Positions 17,132 through 26,033 of a stretch of 64,000 nucleotides of DNA are shown one piece after another. Position 1 is the stretch's first letter. Each line of letters begins with the position of its first letter. The notes beneath the pieces were generated by a model, which was not told the DNA's origin, did not search any database, and worked only from the letters and a program-made list of their open reading frames with translations. The stretch comes from Desulfovibrio desulfuricans (GTDB lineage: Bacteria; Desulfobacterota; Desulfovibrionia; Desulfovibrionales; Desulfovibrionaceae): contig NZ_CP036295.1 in assembly GCF_004801255.1 (NCBI RefSeq), positions 991,001 through 1,055,000 on the forward strand. The letters are read 5' to 3'. The translations under genes and the position numbers were made by a program.

Positions 17132-19738
17132 TTATGGCCGCCCGGTAGTTACCCTGTACGGGTCAAACCCCTCGCTGCTTGCGGGCCAGACAATATGCAC
17201 GGCCCCGTCCCGTCCGGTGTGCAGCAATGGTACGCCAGCAGTTCCGCACCATGCACGCAGGCTTTGCGCCGGGTAGCCGTAGCGGTTTTCAAAGCCGCAT
17301 GAGGCCACCACAAGGCCTGGTCCCACGGCTGCATAAAATTCTTTTAAAAAACCGGTTGCCGAACCGTGGTGCGGGGCCACAATCACCTCGGCCCGCAGGT
17401 CGTCGCCGTTTTCAAGCAGGCGGCGCAGCACGGGCCGTTCCGCATCGCCCATAAAAATTGCCAGTCCTCTGCCACTGCTGGTCAGCCGGGCTACCACTGA
17501 CGCATCGTTGCCCTGCCATGCCGCCTGCTCGTCGCGCGGCGGGTGCAGGATCTCCAGCCGCAGATTACGGGCCGGATCGCCAAGCACAAGCACGTCGCCC
17601 CGCATGAGGGGGCGGCTATGGTGCTCTTGCCGCGCCGCACGCCACAGCTCTCCCCAGCTTCCTTTGCCTTCGCGTCCATTTTCCAGCAAATGGTCAACAT
17701 GAAAGACCCGCAGCACATGCAGCAGCCCCCCCATATGGTCAAGGTCCGGGTGGGTGTTGAGCACCGCTGCCAGTTGCGGCGCGTCGTTGTAGGCGAGCGC
17801 TGGCGCGACGAGCGCCTGACCGGGATCAAAACGCGGCGAGGCGCTGCCGCTGCCGTCCAGCAGCAAGCGTACATGGCCGGGCAGCCGCAGCAACAGGGCC
17901 TGACTTTGACCCACGTCAAGCACATCAAGGCGGATATGGTCAGAAAGACGCTCCGCCGTGCGCAGGGCGGGGCCTACGCACAACAGCAGCGCCCCTGCCA
18001 GCAACATACGCCGCGCAGCCTGGGGCAACTGGGTGCGTCCGGCTTTGAAGGCCAGCGCCCCAAGCAGTGCGGCAAAGGCAGGCAGGTTTGTCCAGTGGGG
18101 GCGCAGCAGGGCTGGCGGCTGCAGCAGGTTTGCGTGCGCCAGCCAGGCCAGCGCGTCCGTGAGCCACTGACAGGGCAGTGCCGCCGTATCGAGCACCAGC
18201 CGCGCAGGCGTCTCCAGACCAATGGCCGACAGCAGCAGGCCAAGCACGGTGGCGGGCAGTACGAGCATGTCGGCAATGGGCAACCAGAGCACATTAAGCC
18301 AGAACCAGTGCCCCATGTTGTTAAACAGCAGCATGTTCAGCGGCAGCAGCGCCACCTGGATGCCCAGCGAAACCATAAAAATACGCGCCAGCGCCCACAG
18401 GGCATGCCGCACGCGTTCACGCGGCCCATGCTCCGGCGTGTCCTGTTGCGGAGCCAGTTGGCGCATCCACGGCAAACTCATGCCGATAACCGCAACGCAC
18501 AGCACCGAAAGCTGCAGACCCGTATCCAGCATGCTCAGGGGAGAAGCCACGCTGATGCAGAGCAGGGCCGCGCACAGCACGTCCAGAGTGGTGCGCGGCT
18601 TGCCCTGCAAAAAATAAAAGGCAAGAAACAGCAGCATAACCGCCGCCCGCAACAGCGACGCCGGGGCGTCGCCCAGCCACAGATAGGCCATGGCGGGCGG
18701 CACTGTGGCTAGCAGTATCCACACGGCGCGGGGGCGGCGCAGATATATGCCAGGGCGTGCGCGGGCCGCTGCAAGCACGCACAGCAGGCCCACCAGCCCC
18801 GCCACGGTAAGATGCTGGCCGGAGAGTGCGAGACTGTGCACCAGTGTGGCAGCAGCAAAGTTGTTGAGGGTCTGCTGGTCGAGGTACAGCCGGTCGCCAA
18901 ACAGCAGGGCCAGCAGAATGGCCTTGCCTTGTGAAAGCTGGGTAGACTGGGCCTGCCCATGACCTTGCGTCTGCGTCGCGGGCTGCTGCGTAATCTGCCG
19001 CGCATACTCCGGCGGCAGCAATACGGCAACAAAACATTGGCGCAGCGATTCGCGCCAGCGTGCCGAGAGCGTGGGTTGACCGTAAATTTGCGGGCTGCCC
19101 TGAGCGCCCAGGCTCCACAAACGCCAGCGCACCCCCTGCGCCGCAAGCCATAAGCCCCAATCGGTCTGCCCTTCGTTGGCAAAGCCCTGTGCGGGCATGG
19201 GCCGTCGCGCGATGCAGACGGTCTGTCCCGGCAGGGGGGGAGCAAGGGCGCTCGGCAGCATGGGGGATTCCCACGTCCAGGCCAGCTTGCCCGGCAGGAT
19301 GCGCCCGGAACTGTCGCCAGCAACGGCCCTTTGACCCTCGTCATCCGGTAGTGCGGGCCGCACCTCATCCAGCAACAGACGCAGGCGGTTGTCGGGCAGG
19401 CCTTGCATGTCCCGCACCGTGCCGCATATGCGCGGCTGCTGCGCGTCCTCGTGCAGCCATGACGGAGCCGGGCTCGCCTGCCTTGCCCTGTCTGCGGGCA
19501 ACATGGCAGTCGGTAGAAGACTGCCGTAGAGCTGCCAGCTGCCGGTCATACAGCCTGCCAGCAGGCACAGCGTGGCCACGCACACGCGTACCGCGCGCCA
19601 CAGGCGGGCATCGACAAACAGCAGCAAAACAGCAAAGCAGAGCGACGGCAGAGGCCAGGGGGCGGCAGTGATGCCAGCTATCCAAAAGCCCAGATAGGTC
19701 TGCCAGAGCAGGGGGGCTTGCAGGGGAGGATGCCGCAT
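17132..19738 (-). CDS. comEC: ComEC/Rec2-type DNA-uptake channel protein
   Basis: The product is about 868 residues from an ATG at 19738; another in-frame ATG at 19816 is possible. An N-terminal membrane and OB-like region precedes the Competence domain with several membrane helices (YLDQQTLNNFAAATLVHSLA, SGQHLTVAGLVGLL). From about residue 600 a metallo-beta-lactamase-like domain carries DVLDVGQSQALLL, the metal-binding HPDLDHMGG and APHHGSATG. In competent bacteria ComEC moves single-stranded DNA through the inner membrane, and the C-terminal domain may degrade the partner strand. No other competence gene is in the window. It lies downstream of smpB on the same strand. Confidence 0.9.
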   Translation of the reverse strand: MRHPPLQAPLLWQTYLGFWIAGITAAPWPLPSLCFAVLLLFVDARLWRAVRVCVATLCLLAGCMTGSWQLYGSLLPTAMLPADRARQASPAPSWLHEDAQQPRICGTVRDMQGLPDNRLRLLLDEVRPALPDDEGQRAVAGDSSGRILPGKLAWTWESPMLPSALAPPLPGQTVCIARRPMPAQGFANEGQTDWGLWLAAQGVRWRLWSLGAQGSPQIYGQPTLSARWRESLRQCFVAVLLPPEYARQITQQPATQTQGHGQAQSTQLSQGKAILLALLFGDRLYLDQQTLNNFAAATLVHSLALSGQHLTVAGLVGLLCVLAAARARPGIYLRRPRAVWILLATVPPAMAYLWLGDAPASLLRAAVMLLFLAFYFLQGKPRTTLDVLCAALLCISVASPLSMLDTGLQLSVLCVAVIGMSLPWMRQLAPQQDTPEHGPRERVRHALWALARIFMVSLGIQVALLPLNMLLFNNMGHWFWLNVLWLPIADMLVLPATVLGLLLSAIGLETPARLVLDTAALPCQWLTDALAWLAHANLLQPPALLRPHWTNLPAFAALLGALAFKAGRTQLPQAARRMLLAGALLLCVGPALRTAERLSDHIRLDVLDVGQSQALLLRLPGHVRLLLDGSGSASPRFDPGQALVAPALAYNDAPQLAAVLNTHPDLDHMGGLLHVLRVFHVDHLLENGREGKGSWGELWRAARQEHHSRPLMRGDVLVLGDPARNLRLEILHPPRDEQAAWQGNDASVVARLTSSGRGLAIFMGDAERPVLRRLLENGDDLRAEVIVAPHHGSATGFLKEFYAAVGPGLVVASCGFENRYGYPAQSLRAWCGTAGVPLLHTGRDGAVHIVWPASSEGFDPYRVTTGRP

Positions 19739-19815
19739 AACGTGCCTTGGGATGGGATGGCGGGCCGGAAGCGGGGTGCTGAGCCATGCGCGGAACCGCG
19801 CGCAACGCTGCAACA

Positions 19816-19848
19816 ACAGGAGCGCCCCTGCAACAAGGGCGCTCCTGT
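19816..19848 (-). terminator. Hairpin between smpB and comEC
   Basis: A perfect 12-bp stem (19816-19827 with 19837-19848) has a 9-base loop and lies just beyond the smpB stop. No T-run follows on the minus strand; on the plus strand CAATTTTA follows. It may be a weak bidirectional terminator or an RNA-end stabiliser. Confidence 0.5.
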
Positions 19849-19861
19849 CAATTTTATGCGG

Positions 19862-20317
19862 TTACGCCAGCTCGCGGGCCATGTCCCGCTCTTCCGCCCG
19901 GCGTTTGAGGGTTTCGCGGTGGTCGTGCAGTTTTTTGCCCTTGCCCAGGGCAATTTCGACCTTGATTTTGCCCCGCTTGAAGTAAATGCGTACCGGCACG
20001 ACGGTCAGACCCTGCTGGGCCACCAGATCGGCAAACTTGGATATTTCGCGTTCGTGCAGCAGCAGCTTGCGCGCGCGGTCAGGCTCTTGCGGTGCATAGC
20101 CCGCGTTGGCGTACGGCGCGATGTTCAACGAAACAAGCCATGCTTCGCCCTGGCGAAAGTCTACATAGCTGTCTATAAAGTTGACTTTGCCCGCGCGGAT
20201 GCTTTTGACTTCCGGGCCGGTAAGCACGATGCCCGCCTCGGTAAACTCAGAAAGTTCATAGAGGTGGCGGGCTTTTTTGTTGACGGCGACAGAGGAGGGA
20301 GGTGTTTTTTGGTTCAT
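19862..20317 (-). CDS. smpB: SsrA-binding protein SmpB
   Basis: The 151-residue product starts at 20317 in an ATGA overlap with the ptsI stop. Upstream in-frame codons belong to the ptsI 3' end. Core motifs: [40 protein letters not shown], and the basic C-terminal tail [20 protein letters not shown], which probes the mRNA channel. SmpB delivers tmRNA to stalled ribosomes in trans-translation. The ssrA RNA gene was not seen in this window. Confidence 0.97.
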   Translation of the reverse strand: MNQKTPPSSVAVNKKARHLYELSEFTEAGIVLTGPEVKSIRAGKVNFIDSYVDFRQGEAWLVSLNIAPYANAGYAPQEPDRARKLLLHEREISKFADLVAQQGLTVVPVRIYFKRGKIKVEIALGKGKKLHDHRETLKRRAEERDMARELA

Positions 20318-22086
20318 GGATGACTGTGTGTGAAAAGGCTCGTGGTATGGAACGTCAGTTCCTGCCCCAGTGATTGCTGCAGCGCTTCGCGCACCATGCG
20401 CTTGGATGCGGCCACATCTGTGCTGAGCAGCACGCTGTTGGCCAGATCCATGCATGTCTGGGCGTTAAACTGGCGGATAAGGTGCTTCATCCCCGGTACA
20501 AAACGCGGTGCGGCCGATACGGTGTCCACGCCCATTCCCAGCAGCAGGGCAAGGCCAAACGGGTCGGAGGCAAGCTCGCCGCAGACCGAAACGCCGATGC
20601 CCTCGCGGTGGGCGGCGTCGATAATATGTTTGAGCGAGCGCACCACCGCCGGATGCAGCGGCTCGTTGAGATAGGCCACATGGCGGTTGTTGCGGTCAAT
20701 ACCCATGATGTAATGGATAAGATCGTTGGTGCCGATGCTGAAAAAGTCGCATTCGCGCGCAAGCGCGTCGCAGATAAGGGCTGCGGCGGGTGTTTCAACC
20801 ATTACGCCCAGGGGCAACAGGGGCGCGTGGGGCAGGTTTTGGGCCGCAAGTTCCTGATGCAGCTCCTGCATGATGCGCCGTACCTGCTGCACTTCGTCAA
20901 GGCACGAAATCATGGGCAGCATGATGGCCACGTTGCCCATGGCGCCTGCGCGCATGAGCGCACGCAGCTGCGTGCGAAAGATGCCCTGATGCCGCAGGCA
21001 AAAGCGTATGCCGCGCAAACCCAGCGCCGGGTTTGGCTCCTTGAGCACCGCTTGGGCGTGCAGCATCTTGTCCGCGCCCACGTCGAGGGTGCGAAACACC
21101 ACGCGCTCCGGCGCGGTCTTCTGGGTTACTGCGGCGTATTCGGCCAGCAGGTCTTCCTCTGAAGGCAGGCGGTCGGTAAAATAGGCAAATTCGGTACGGT
21201 ACAGACCCACGCCGTCCGCGCCGCACTGTGCAAGAGCGGCCAGCTCGTTGGTGCCCTCAAGGTTGGCCTGCACCTCAACGCGCACGCCGTCGCACATTTC
21301 GGCGGGCCAGCGGGCTGATTTGAGCGTAAGGTTTTCCCACGCCGTATATTCTTCGCGCCGTGCGGCAAAGCGGGCTTCGTCCGCCTCGTCGGGGCTCAGC
21401 AGTACGCTGCCCCCAAGACCGTCCACCACCAGGGTTTCGTTTTCGCGGGCTATGTCCATAAGCCCGGTAACGCCCGCAAGACAGGGTATGTGCATGCCTC
21501 GCGACAAAATGGCCGTATGCGATGTGGGGCCGCCCTCGGCGGTCAGGATGCCCAGCACGCGGTCAATGTTGAGCTCCATGACGTCTGCGGGGGAGAGGTC
21601 TTCGGCCACCAGAATGCCGGGGGTTTCGTCCACGGCGTTGCGCGAGGGGTCGGCGGCAAGGTGCTCTCGCAGGCGCAGACCCACGGCGCGGATGTCCTGT
21701 GCGCGGTCGCGCAGGTAGGCGTCGTCCATGCTTCTGAACAGCGCGCACAGTTCGTCGACGGTAAGCTTGAGCGCCCATGCCGCACACACCAGGTTGTGTT
21801 CTATGCGGGCCAGCGTGGCCTTGAGCAGCTTGGGGTCGCGGGCCATTTCCATCTGGGCGGCGATAACATCTCGGTATTCCGAAAGGTCTTCCGGCACATT
21901 TTCCATAGTGGCGGCCAGCGAGGCGCGCACGCTTTCAGCTGCCGCGCGCATGATCTCCTGCTCGGCGGCCACCTCGGCGGCAGTGATGCGACGCTCGTCG
22001 TCTTGCCGTGCCTTGTGCATGAAGCGCACCCTGCCAATGGCTATGCCAGGCGAAACAGGTGTGCCGAAAAGTACCGCGCGGGCCAT
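20314..22086 (-). CDS. ptsI: Phosphoenolpyruvate-protein phosphotransferase (PTS enzyme I)
   Basis: The 590-residue enzyme transfers phosphate from PEP to HPr. The N-terminal HPr-binding and phosphohistidine domain has [20 protein letters not shown], with the active histidine. The C-terminal PEP-binding barrel has [22 protein letters not shown], then [15 protein letters not shown] and [19 protein letters not shown], followed by [10 protein letters not shown]. Length is normal. It lies two bases downstream of ptsH and overlaps smpB by four bases, so the PTS and trans-translation genes share a transcript. Confidence 0.96.
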   Translation of the reverse strand: MARAVLFGTPVSPGIAIGRVRFMHKARQDDERRITAAEVAAEQEIMRAAAESVRASLAATMENVPEDLSEYRDVIAAQMEMARDPKLLKATLARIEHNLVCAAWALKLTVDELCALFRSMDDAYLRDRAQDIRAVGLRLREHLAADPSRNAVDETPGILVAEDLSPADVMELNIDRVLGILTAEGGPTSHTAILSRGMHIPCLAGVTGLMDIARENETLVVDGLGGSVLLSPDEADEARFAARREEYTAWENLTLKSARWPAEMCDGVRVEVQANLEGTNELAALAQCGADGVGLYRTEFAYFTDRLPSEEDLLAEYAAVTQKTAPERVVFRTLDVGADKMLHAQAVLKEPNPALGLRGIRFCLRHQGIFRTQLRALMRAGAMGNVAIMLPMISCLDEVQQVRRIMQELHQELAAQNLPHAPLLPLGVMVETPAAALICDALARECDFFSIGTNDLIHYIMGIDRNNRHVAYLNEPLHPAVVRSLKHIIDAAHREGIGVSVCGELASDPFGLALLLGMGVDTVSAAPRFVPGMKHLIRQFNAQTCMDLANSVLLSTDVAASKRMVREALQQSLGQELTFHTTSLFTHSHP

Positions 22087-22087
22087 G

Positions 22088-22378
22088 TCAATCCTGCAAA
22101 TTGGTTAAAAATTGAGCCAGGCCGCAAAGGGCCTCGCGGGCGTCGTCGCCCTGAGCCAGCAATGTAAGCTCCGCATTGGCGGGCGGCGCGAGCGAAAGTA
22201 TGTCCAGCATGCTTTTGGCGTCCACCTCGCCGGTGTCGCTGACAAGCTGTATATCAGAGGAATAGCGTTGCGCTTCCTGCGCCAGGCGTGCGGCCGGTCT
22301 GGCGTGCAGCCCGTTGCGCAGGCCCAGGCATATCCGCACCGCCAGACCTCGCGGCGTTTGTTCTATGGCGTCTTCCAT
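22088..22378 (-). CDS. ptsH: Phosphocarrier protein HPr
   Basis: The 96-residue product starts at the second of two adjacent ATGs (22378), which has AAAGG at good spacing. Active-site His lies in NGLHARPAARLA. Ser in KSMLDILSLAPP corresponds to the regulatory Ser46 position of HPr. HPr relays phosphate from enzyme I to sugar-specific EII proteins. It is adjacent to ptsI and to a IID subunit. The N-terminal extension of about 10 residues is longer than in E. coli. Confidence 0.92.
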   Translation of the reverse strand: MEDAIEQTPRGLAVRICLGLRNGLHARPAARLAQEAQRYSSDIQLVSDTGEVDAKSMLDILSLAPPANAELTLLAQGDDAREALCGLAQFLTNLQD

Positions 22379-22447
22379 CATCCTACCTTTGAACGTCATT
22401 TCGGTTGGTGGGACAAAGCGCGTCCGTTACCGAAAAACATGTATATT

Positions 22448-23197
22448 CTACATGCCTATGAAGCCCAAGTCCACGAGAATAAGCGCTCCTGTGGTCACCG
22501 CCCAAAGCAGCAGGCGAGGCAGGCGCATGTATCCCACGAGCCATGCGGCGGTCAGTACCGCTGCGGCCCCCAGGGCATAGGCAGTCCAGGGAAAGGGCTT
22601 GATCCTGCTGAGGGGCAGGTGCCAGATGACCAGAGCTGCCAGCGCCGCATTGATCATCTTGAGCCTGTCCACCCAGTTGATGAGGTTGAGCCTGCGCAGC
22701 TGCACAAGGGTTGCCAGCCCGTAGCGCAGGCCCGAGATAAAACAGATGGCCCGGAACAGCAGCAGGGCGCAAAAAAGGCCAATCGCCAGCATTACCGCCA
22801 GGCTGGTGAACCCGGCCAGCAACAGACTGACGCTGAGCAGCGACCACAGCGGCAGCAGCGTGCCGCTGAAAAAGGAATCGCCAAGGGCCGAAAGGGTCGT
22901 GGCCAGGGTTTCGCGCACGGAATTGAGCGCGGCCTCCGGCAGCGACCCCTTGGCAATGGCCTGCTCAAGCGAAAGAAGAATGCCCACAAAAAGGGGAATC
23001 ATAAACGGGTGGGTGTTGCTGTGCCCCGCGTAACGGCCCATGGCGCGGGCAAAGTCGGCGGGCTCCGGGTAGAGCTCGCGCAGGGCAGGCTCAAGCACAA
23101 AGGCCAGGCCTATCTGCTGCATACCCCTGGCTGTCGTGGCTGCATTGATGCAGCCAGTGCGTGCCAGACAGGCAAGTACGACGCGTTTGGGATACAT
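22448..23197 (-). CDS. PTS mannose/fructose/sorbose family IID component
   Basis: The product is about 249 residues from an ATG at 23197 (MYPKRVVLACLARTGCINAA); a longer frame exists to 23257. The N-terminal cytoplasmic helices contain ARGMQQIGLAFVLEPALREL and GHSNTHPFMIPLFVGILLSL, which match the IID family. Several membrane segments follow toward the C-terminus. IID works with IIC in the membrane. No IIA, IIB or IIC gene is next to it, so this looks like part of a split or reduced system. Confidence 0.85.
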   Translation of the reverse strand: MYPKRVVLACLARTGCINAATTARGMQQIGLAFVLEPALRELYPEPADFARAMGRYAGHSNTHPFMIPLFVGILLSLEQAIAKGSLPEAALNSVRETLATTLSALGDSFFSGTLLPLWSLLSVSLLLAGFTSLAVMLAIGLFCALLLFRAICFISGLRYGLATLVQLRRLNLINWVDRLKMINAALAALVIWHLPLSRIKPFPWTAYALGAAAVLTAAWLVGYMRLPRLLLWAVTTGALILVDLGFIGM

Positions 23198-23371
23198 GGC
23201 AACCCCGTGACATGCCGGTTGGGCTGTTAGGGCGCGGGCAAACGCCGGGTTGGGCACTGGCGCATACGCTGACGCTTGCGGGCCAGAATACCCTGCGCAG
23301 TGGGCCGGTCTGCCTGCCCGTTGTAAACCACCTGTTATGTGCCGCCAGTTGCGGGCCGCGTGCCCCGAGGT

Positions 23372-24220
23372 CTATTCCGGCTCCGCCTGTTCGGCCTCGG
23401 CCAGCAGGGCGTATATTTCTTTGCCGGACCAGCCCCGCACGGCGTCCTGCACCCGGCGGGCCACCTGACGCGGTTTGCCGCCCTGTGAAAGCTCGTCCCG
23501 GGCCAGCAGCAGCACTTCTTCCTTCGGGGTGCGCTCCGCATGCTCGGGCGGGCCGACGACAACCGTAATCTCGCCCAGCAGCTCTTCGGGCAACTTGTCG
23601 CTCTCTTCCAGCCGACCTACTATAAATTCCTCATGTTCCTTGGTCAATTCCCGGCACACGGCAAGTTCGCGCGGGCCAAGAATGCGCGCGGCCTGGGCAA
23701 GGCTTTCTTTGAGTCGGTCTTTGCGTTCAAAAAAAATGAGCGCTCCGGGCACATGGGCAAAGGCGCTGAAGAGGGCGTCGCGCCCTGCGGCGTCGCGGGG
23801 CAAAAACCCCAAAAAACTGTGCGGCAGCGGCGGTATGCCAGCAGCGGAAAGCGCCGTCACAGGCGCAGACGGCCCCGGCATAGGGGATACGGCCAGACCC
23901 TCCTTGCGGCAGGCCCGCACCAGGCGGTAGCCGGGGTCGGCCAGCAGGGGAGTGCCCGCATCCGAAACCAGGGCAACGCTCTGTCCTTCGCGCAAGAGGC
24001 GCAACACGCCTTCCTGCCGTTCGTTTTCGTTGTGGTCGTGGAAGCTCAGCAGGCGGCGGGCTTCAATGCCGCACTCGCGCAGCAAGCGGGCCGTGCGGCG
24101 AGTATCCTCGGCCAGCACGAGGTCTGCGCCGGACAGAATTTCGCGTGCTCTGGGCGAAAGATCACCAGGGTTGCCAAGCGGCGTGGCCACTATCCACAGT
24201 CGGTTCGCATTCAAAGGCAT
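23372..24220 (-). CDS. rsmI: 16S rRNA (cytidine(1402)-2'-O)-methyltransferase RsmI
   Basis: The 282-residue SAM-dependent enzyme belongs to the tetrapyrrole-methylase fold. [20 protein letters not shown] at the start, ILSGADLVLAEDTRRTARLL, SFHDHNENERQEGV and VSDAGTPLLADPGYRLVRAC are hallmark RsmI motifs. It methylates the 2'-O of C1402 in the ribosomal P site with RsmH. The first 59 bases overlap the 3' end of the YraN gene. The start chosen at 24220 fits family N-termini although the ribosome site is weak. Confidence 0.95.
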   Translation of the reverse strand: MPLNANRLWIVATPLGNPGDLSPRAREILSGADLVLAEDTRRTARLLRECGIEARRLLSFHDHNENERQEGVLRLLREGQSVALVSDAGTPLLADPGYRLVRACRKEGLAVSPMPGPSAPVTALSAAGIPPLPHSFLGFLPRDAAGRDALFSAFAHVPGALIFFERKDRLKESLAQAARILGPRELAVCRELTKEHEEFIVGRLEESDKLPEELLGEITVVVGPPEHAERTPKEEVLLLARDELSQGGKPRQVARRVQDAVRGWSGKEIYALLAEAEQAEPE

Positions 24221-24617
24221 GGCGGTAGTGCTCCAGATGCAGGGAATCGCCCTCGCGCAAAACGCAGACCACGTCAAACCGGCAAGGGCTGCTCCAGGCG
24301 TCGTGGGCTGCAAGCCACGCCCGGGCCGCGCGGCACAGGGTACGCTGTTTGGCCAGGGTCAGTGCGGCGGCGGGGCCGCCGTGCGTTGCGGTGCTGCGGG
24401 TTTTTACTTCAACAAAAACAATGGTGTCGCCATCGCGGCAGACAATGTCCAGCTCAAGCCTGCCGCTGCGCCAGTTGCAGTCCAGGGGCTGCATGCCGCT
24501 GCGCTCAAGCAGCCTGCGGGCGGCCTCCTCGCCGGATCGTCCAAGGCACAGATGGGCCGGGGCGGCATCTGGCTCGCGTCTGTCGCCAAGAAGGGCCTGC
24601 AGCCAGCGCGGCTTCAC
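24162..24617 (-). CDS. UPF0102/YraN-family endonuclease-like protein
   Basis: The 151-residue product has a GTG start forming a GTGA overlap with the rnhB stop. The restriction-endonuclease-like core is visible: [34 protein letters not shown] and VFVEVKTRS, giving the E...D...ExK nuclease pattern. YraN proteins are widespread next to rnhB, and their cellular substrate is not firmly established. The 3' end overlaps rsmI. It belongs to the tight rplS-rnhB-yraN-rsmI group. Confidence 0.92.
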   Translation of the reverse strand: MKPRWLQALLGDRREPDAAPAHLCLGRSGEEAARRLLERSGMQPLDCNWRSGRLELDIVCRDGDTIVFVEVKTRSTATHGGPAAALTLAKQRTLCRAARAWLAAHDAWSSPCRFDVVCVLREGDSLHLEHYRHAFECEPTVDSGHAAWQPW

Positions 24618-25369
24618 AGCAGGCTGCCCTGCCTCGCCGCGGGTTTTTCGGGCACAACCCCGCGAAAGGTCAGGCGGTGCTGGGGGCAGGGACCCAGACG
24701 GCGCAGGGCTTCATAATGATCTTCTGTGCCGTAGCCCTTGTGCGTGGCAAAGCCGTAACCGGGCCAGCGTTTTTCCAGCCGGATCATGAGGGTGTCCCGG
24801 TAGGTTTTGGCCAGAATGGACGCTGCGGAGATGGCGGGCTCGCTGGCGTCGCCGCCGATGATGGAGCGCTGCGCGGGCAGGTCTGCCGCATGGGTCTTGC
24901 GCCAGTGCAGGGCAAGCACCTCGCGCGGCAACGTCTTGTTGCCGTCTATGAGCAGTTGCGCCGGGGCGCTTCGCAGGCAGCGCACAGCCCGGCTCATGGC
25001 CTCAAACGTGGCCTGAAGAATATTGATGGCGTCGATGCGGGCGGGCCAGACCACGCCCAGGCCCCAGGCAAGAGCGCACTGGCGTATGCGCGGGGCGAGC
25101 ATTTCGCGCGTTTTGGCGCTGCAGGCCTTGGAATCGTTGAGGCCCGGCAGGTCAAATATGGGCGGCAGAATGACGGCGGCGGCCACCACAGGCCCGGCCA
25201 GACACCCGCGCCCGGCCTCGTCGATGCCTGCGGTCAATGCTGGCGGCGCGTCCTGCGCGGTAATGTGCATCTGCGCGGAGGCGTCGCCGGGCAGGATGTC
25301 CAGCTGAACCAGACTGACCTGCGCCTGTCGCCGTGGTTTTACCGGGCGGTTCAGTGCCTTTCTGCCCAT
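24614..25369 (-). CDS. rnhB: Ribonuclease HII
   Basis: The 251-residue product starts at 25369 behind CGGAGACACC. Catalytic residues lie in [20 protein letters not shown] (Asp, Glu), in [10 protein letters not shown] and near [18 protein letters not shown]. The C-terminus [20 protein letters not shown] is conserved. RNase HII removes ribonucleotides embedded in DNA and degrades RNA-DNA hybrids. An N-terminal extension of about 45 residues precedes the catalytic core. Confidence 0.95.
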   Translation of the reverse strand: MGRKALNRPVKPRRQAQVSLVQLDILPGDASAQMHITAQDAPPALTAGIDEAGRGCLAGPVVAAAVILPPIFDLPGLNDSKACSAKTREMLAPRIRQCALAWGLGVVWPARIDAINILQATFEAMSRAVRCLRSAPAQLLIDGNKTLPREVLALHWRKTHAADLPAQRSIIGGDASEPAISAASILAKTYRDTLMIRLEKRWPGYGFATHKGYGTEDHYEALRRLGPCPQHRLTFRGVVPEKPAARQGSLL

Positions 25370-25525
25370 GGTGTCTCCGCTATATGACGGGGCTGGTGCG
25401 GCAGTTTGCCCACCTGCCCGCAGGCGGCAAAAACGCCGCAAACAAAAAATGACTGCTCAACGGCTGCAGCCGACAATGCTTTTGGTTGCCCTGGTGAAGG
25501 TTGGCAGTTTAAAGACGCGCGAACA

Positions 25526-25568
25526 GCGCACCAGGGCTTGCTGCGGGTTTCCGCCTGCCCTGGTGCGC
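25526..25568 (-). terminator. Hairpin downstream of rplS
   Basis: A perfect 12-bp stem (25526-25537 with 25557-25568) with a 19-base loop lies 40 bases after the rplS stop. On the minus strand the following bases are TGTTCGCGCGTCTTT, so the T-run is weak. Likely a terminator or processing hairpin between the trmD-rplS and rnhB groups. Confidence 0.55.
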
Positions 25569-25607
25569 CGTTGAAACGCTTGCTGCGATTCTGATGCCCT
25601 AAATGGA

Positions 25608-25955
25608 TCAGAAACGGCCACGCGGCTTGATGCGCGCGGCTTTGCCCTTGAGGGCACGCAGGTAGTACAGGCGGCTGCGGCGCACGCGGCCCTGGGTGAT
25701 CAGCTCAACGCGGTCGATAAAGGGCGAGTTGAGCGGGAAAATACGTTCCACGCCCACGCCTTCGGAGACCTTGCGCACGGTAAAGGTGGCGCTGGTGGTG
25801 CCGCGCTTGATGCGGATGACGTTACCCTGGAAGACCTGGATACGTTCTTTTTCGCCTTCGACAATGCGCAAGTGCACTTTCACCGTGTCGCCGGAGCGAA
25901 ACGCGGGAAGATCCATGCGCTGGTTTTCCAGTTCAATTTTCCTGATGATGTCCAT
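25608..25955 (-). CDS. rplS: 50S ribosomal protein L19
   Basis: The 115-residue product begins [20 protein letters not shown] and contains [20 protein letters not shown] and [20 protein letters not shown], diagnostic of L19. L19 forms an intersubunit bridge with the 30S body. It lies 78 bases downstream of trmD on the same strand, the normal bacterial arrangement. rpsP and rimM, usually part of this operon, are absent from the window. Confidence 0.98.
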   Translation of the reverse strand: MDIIRKIELENQRMDLPAFRSGDTVKVHLRIVEGEKERIQVFQGNVIRIKRGTTSATFTVRKVSEGVGVERIFPLNSPFIDRVELITQGRVRRSRLYYLRALKGKAARIKPRGRF

Positions 25956-26033
25956 CGTGAACTCCTTGCAAATCCGGGCGGATTGTTGCGTCGTTGCAAA
26001 GCGGCGCCGATGCGCTCAGGCCGCCGTGTTGCG

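Noticed and set aside
17543-18712. 389-residue plus-strand frame opposite comEC
   Set aside because: Gln/Arg/His-rich shadow of a membrane protein gene; no ribosome site or domain.
23540-25387. 615-residue plus-strand frame opposite rsmI, yraN and rnhB
   Set aside because: Shadow of GC-rich genes on the minus strand, all three of which carry complete family motifs.
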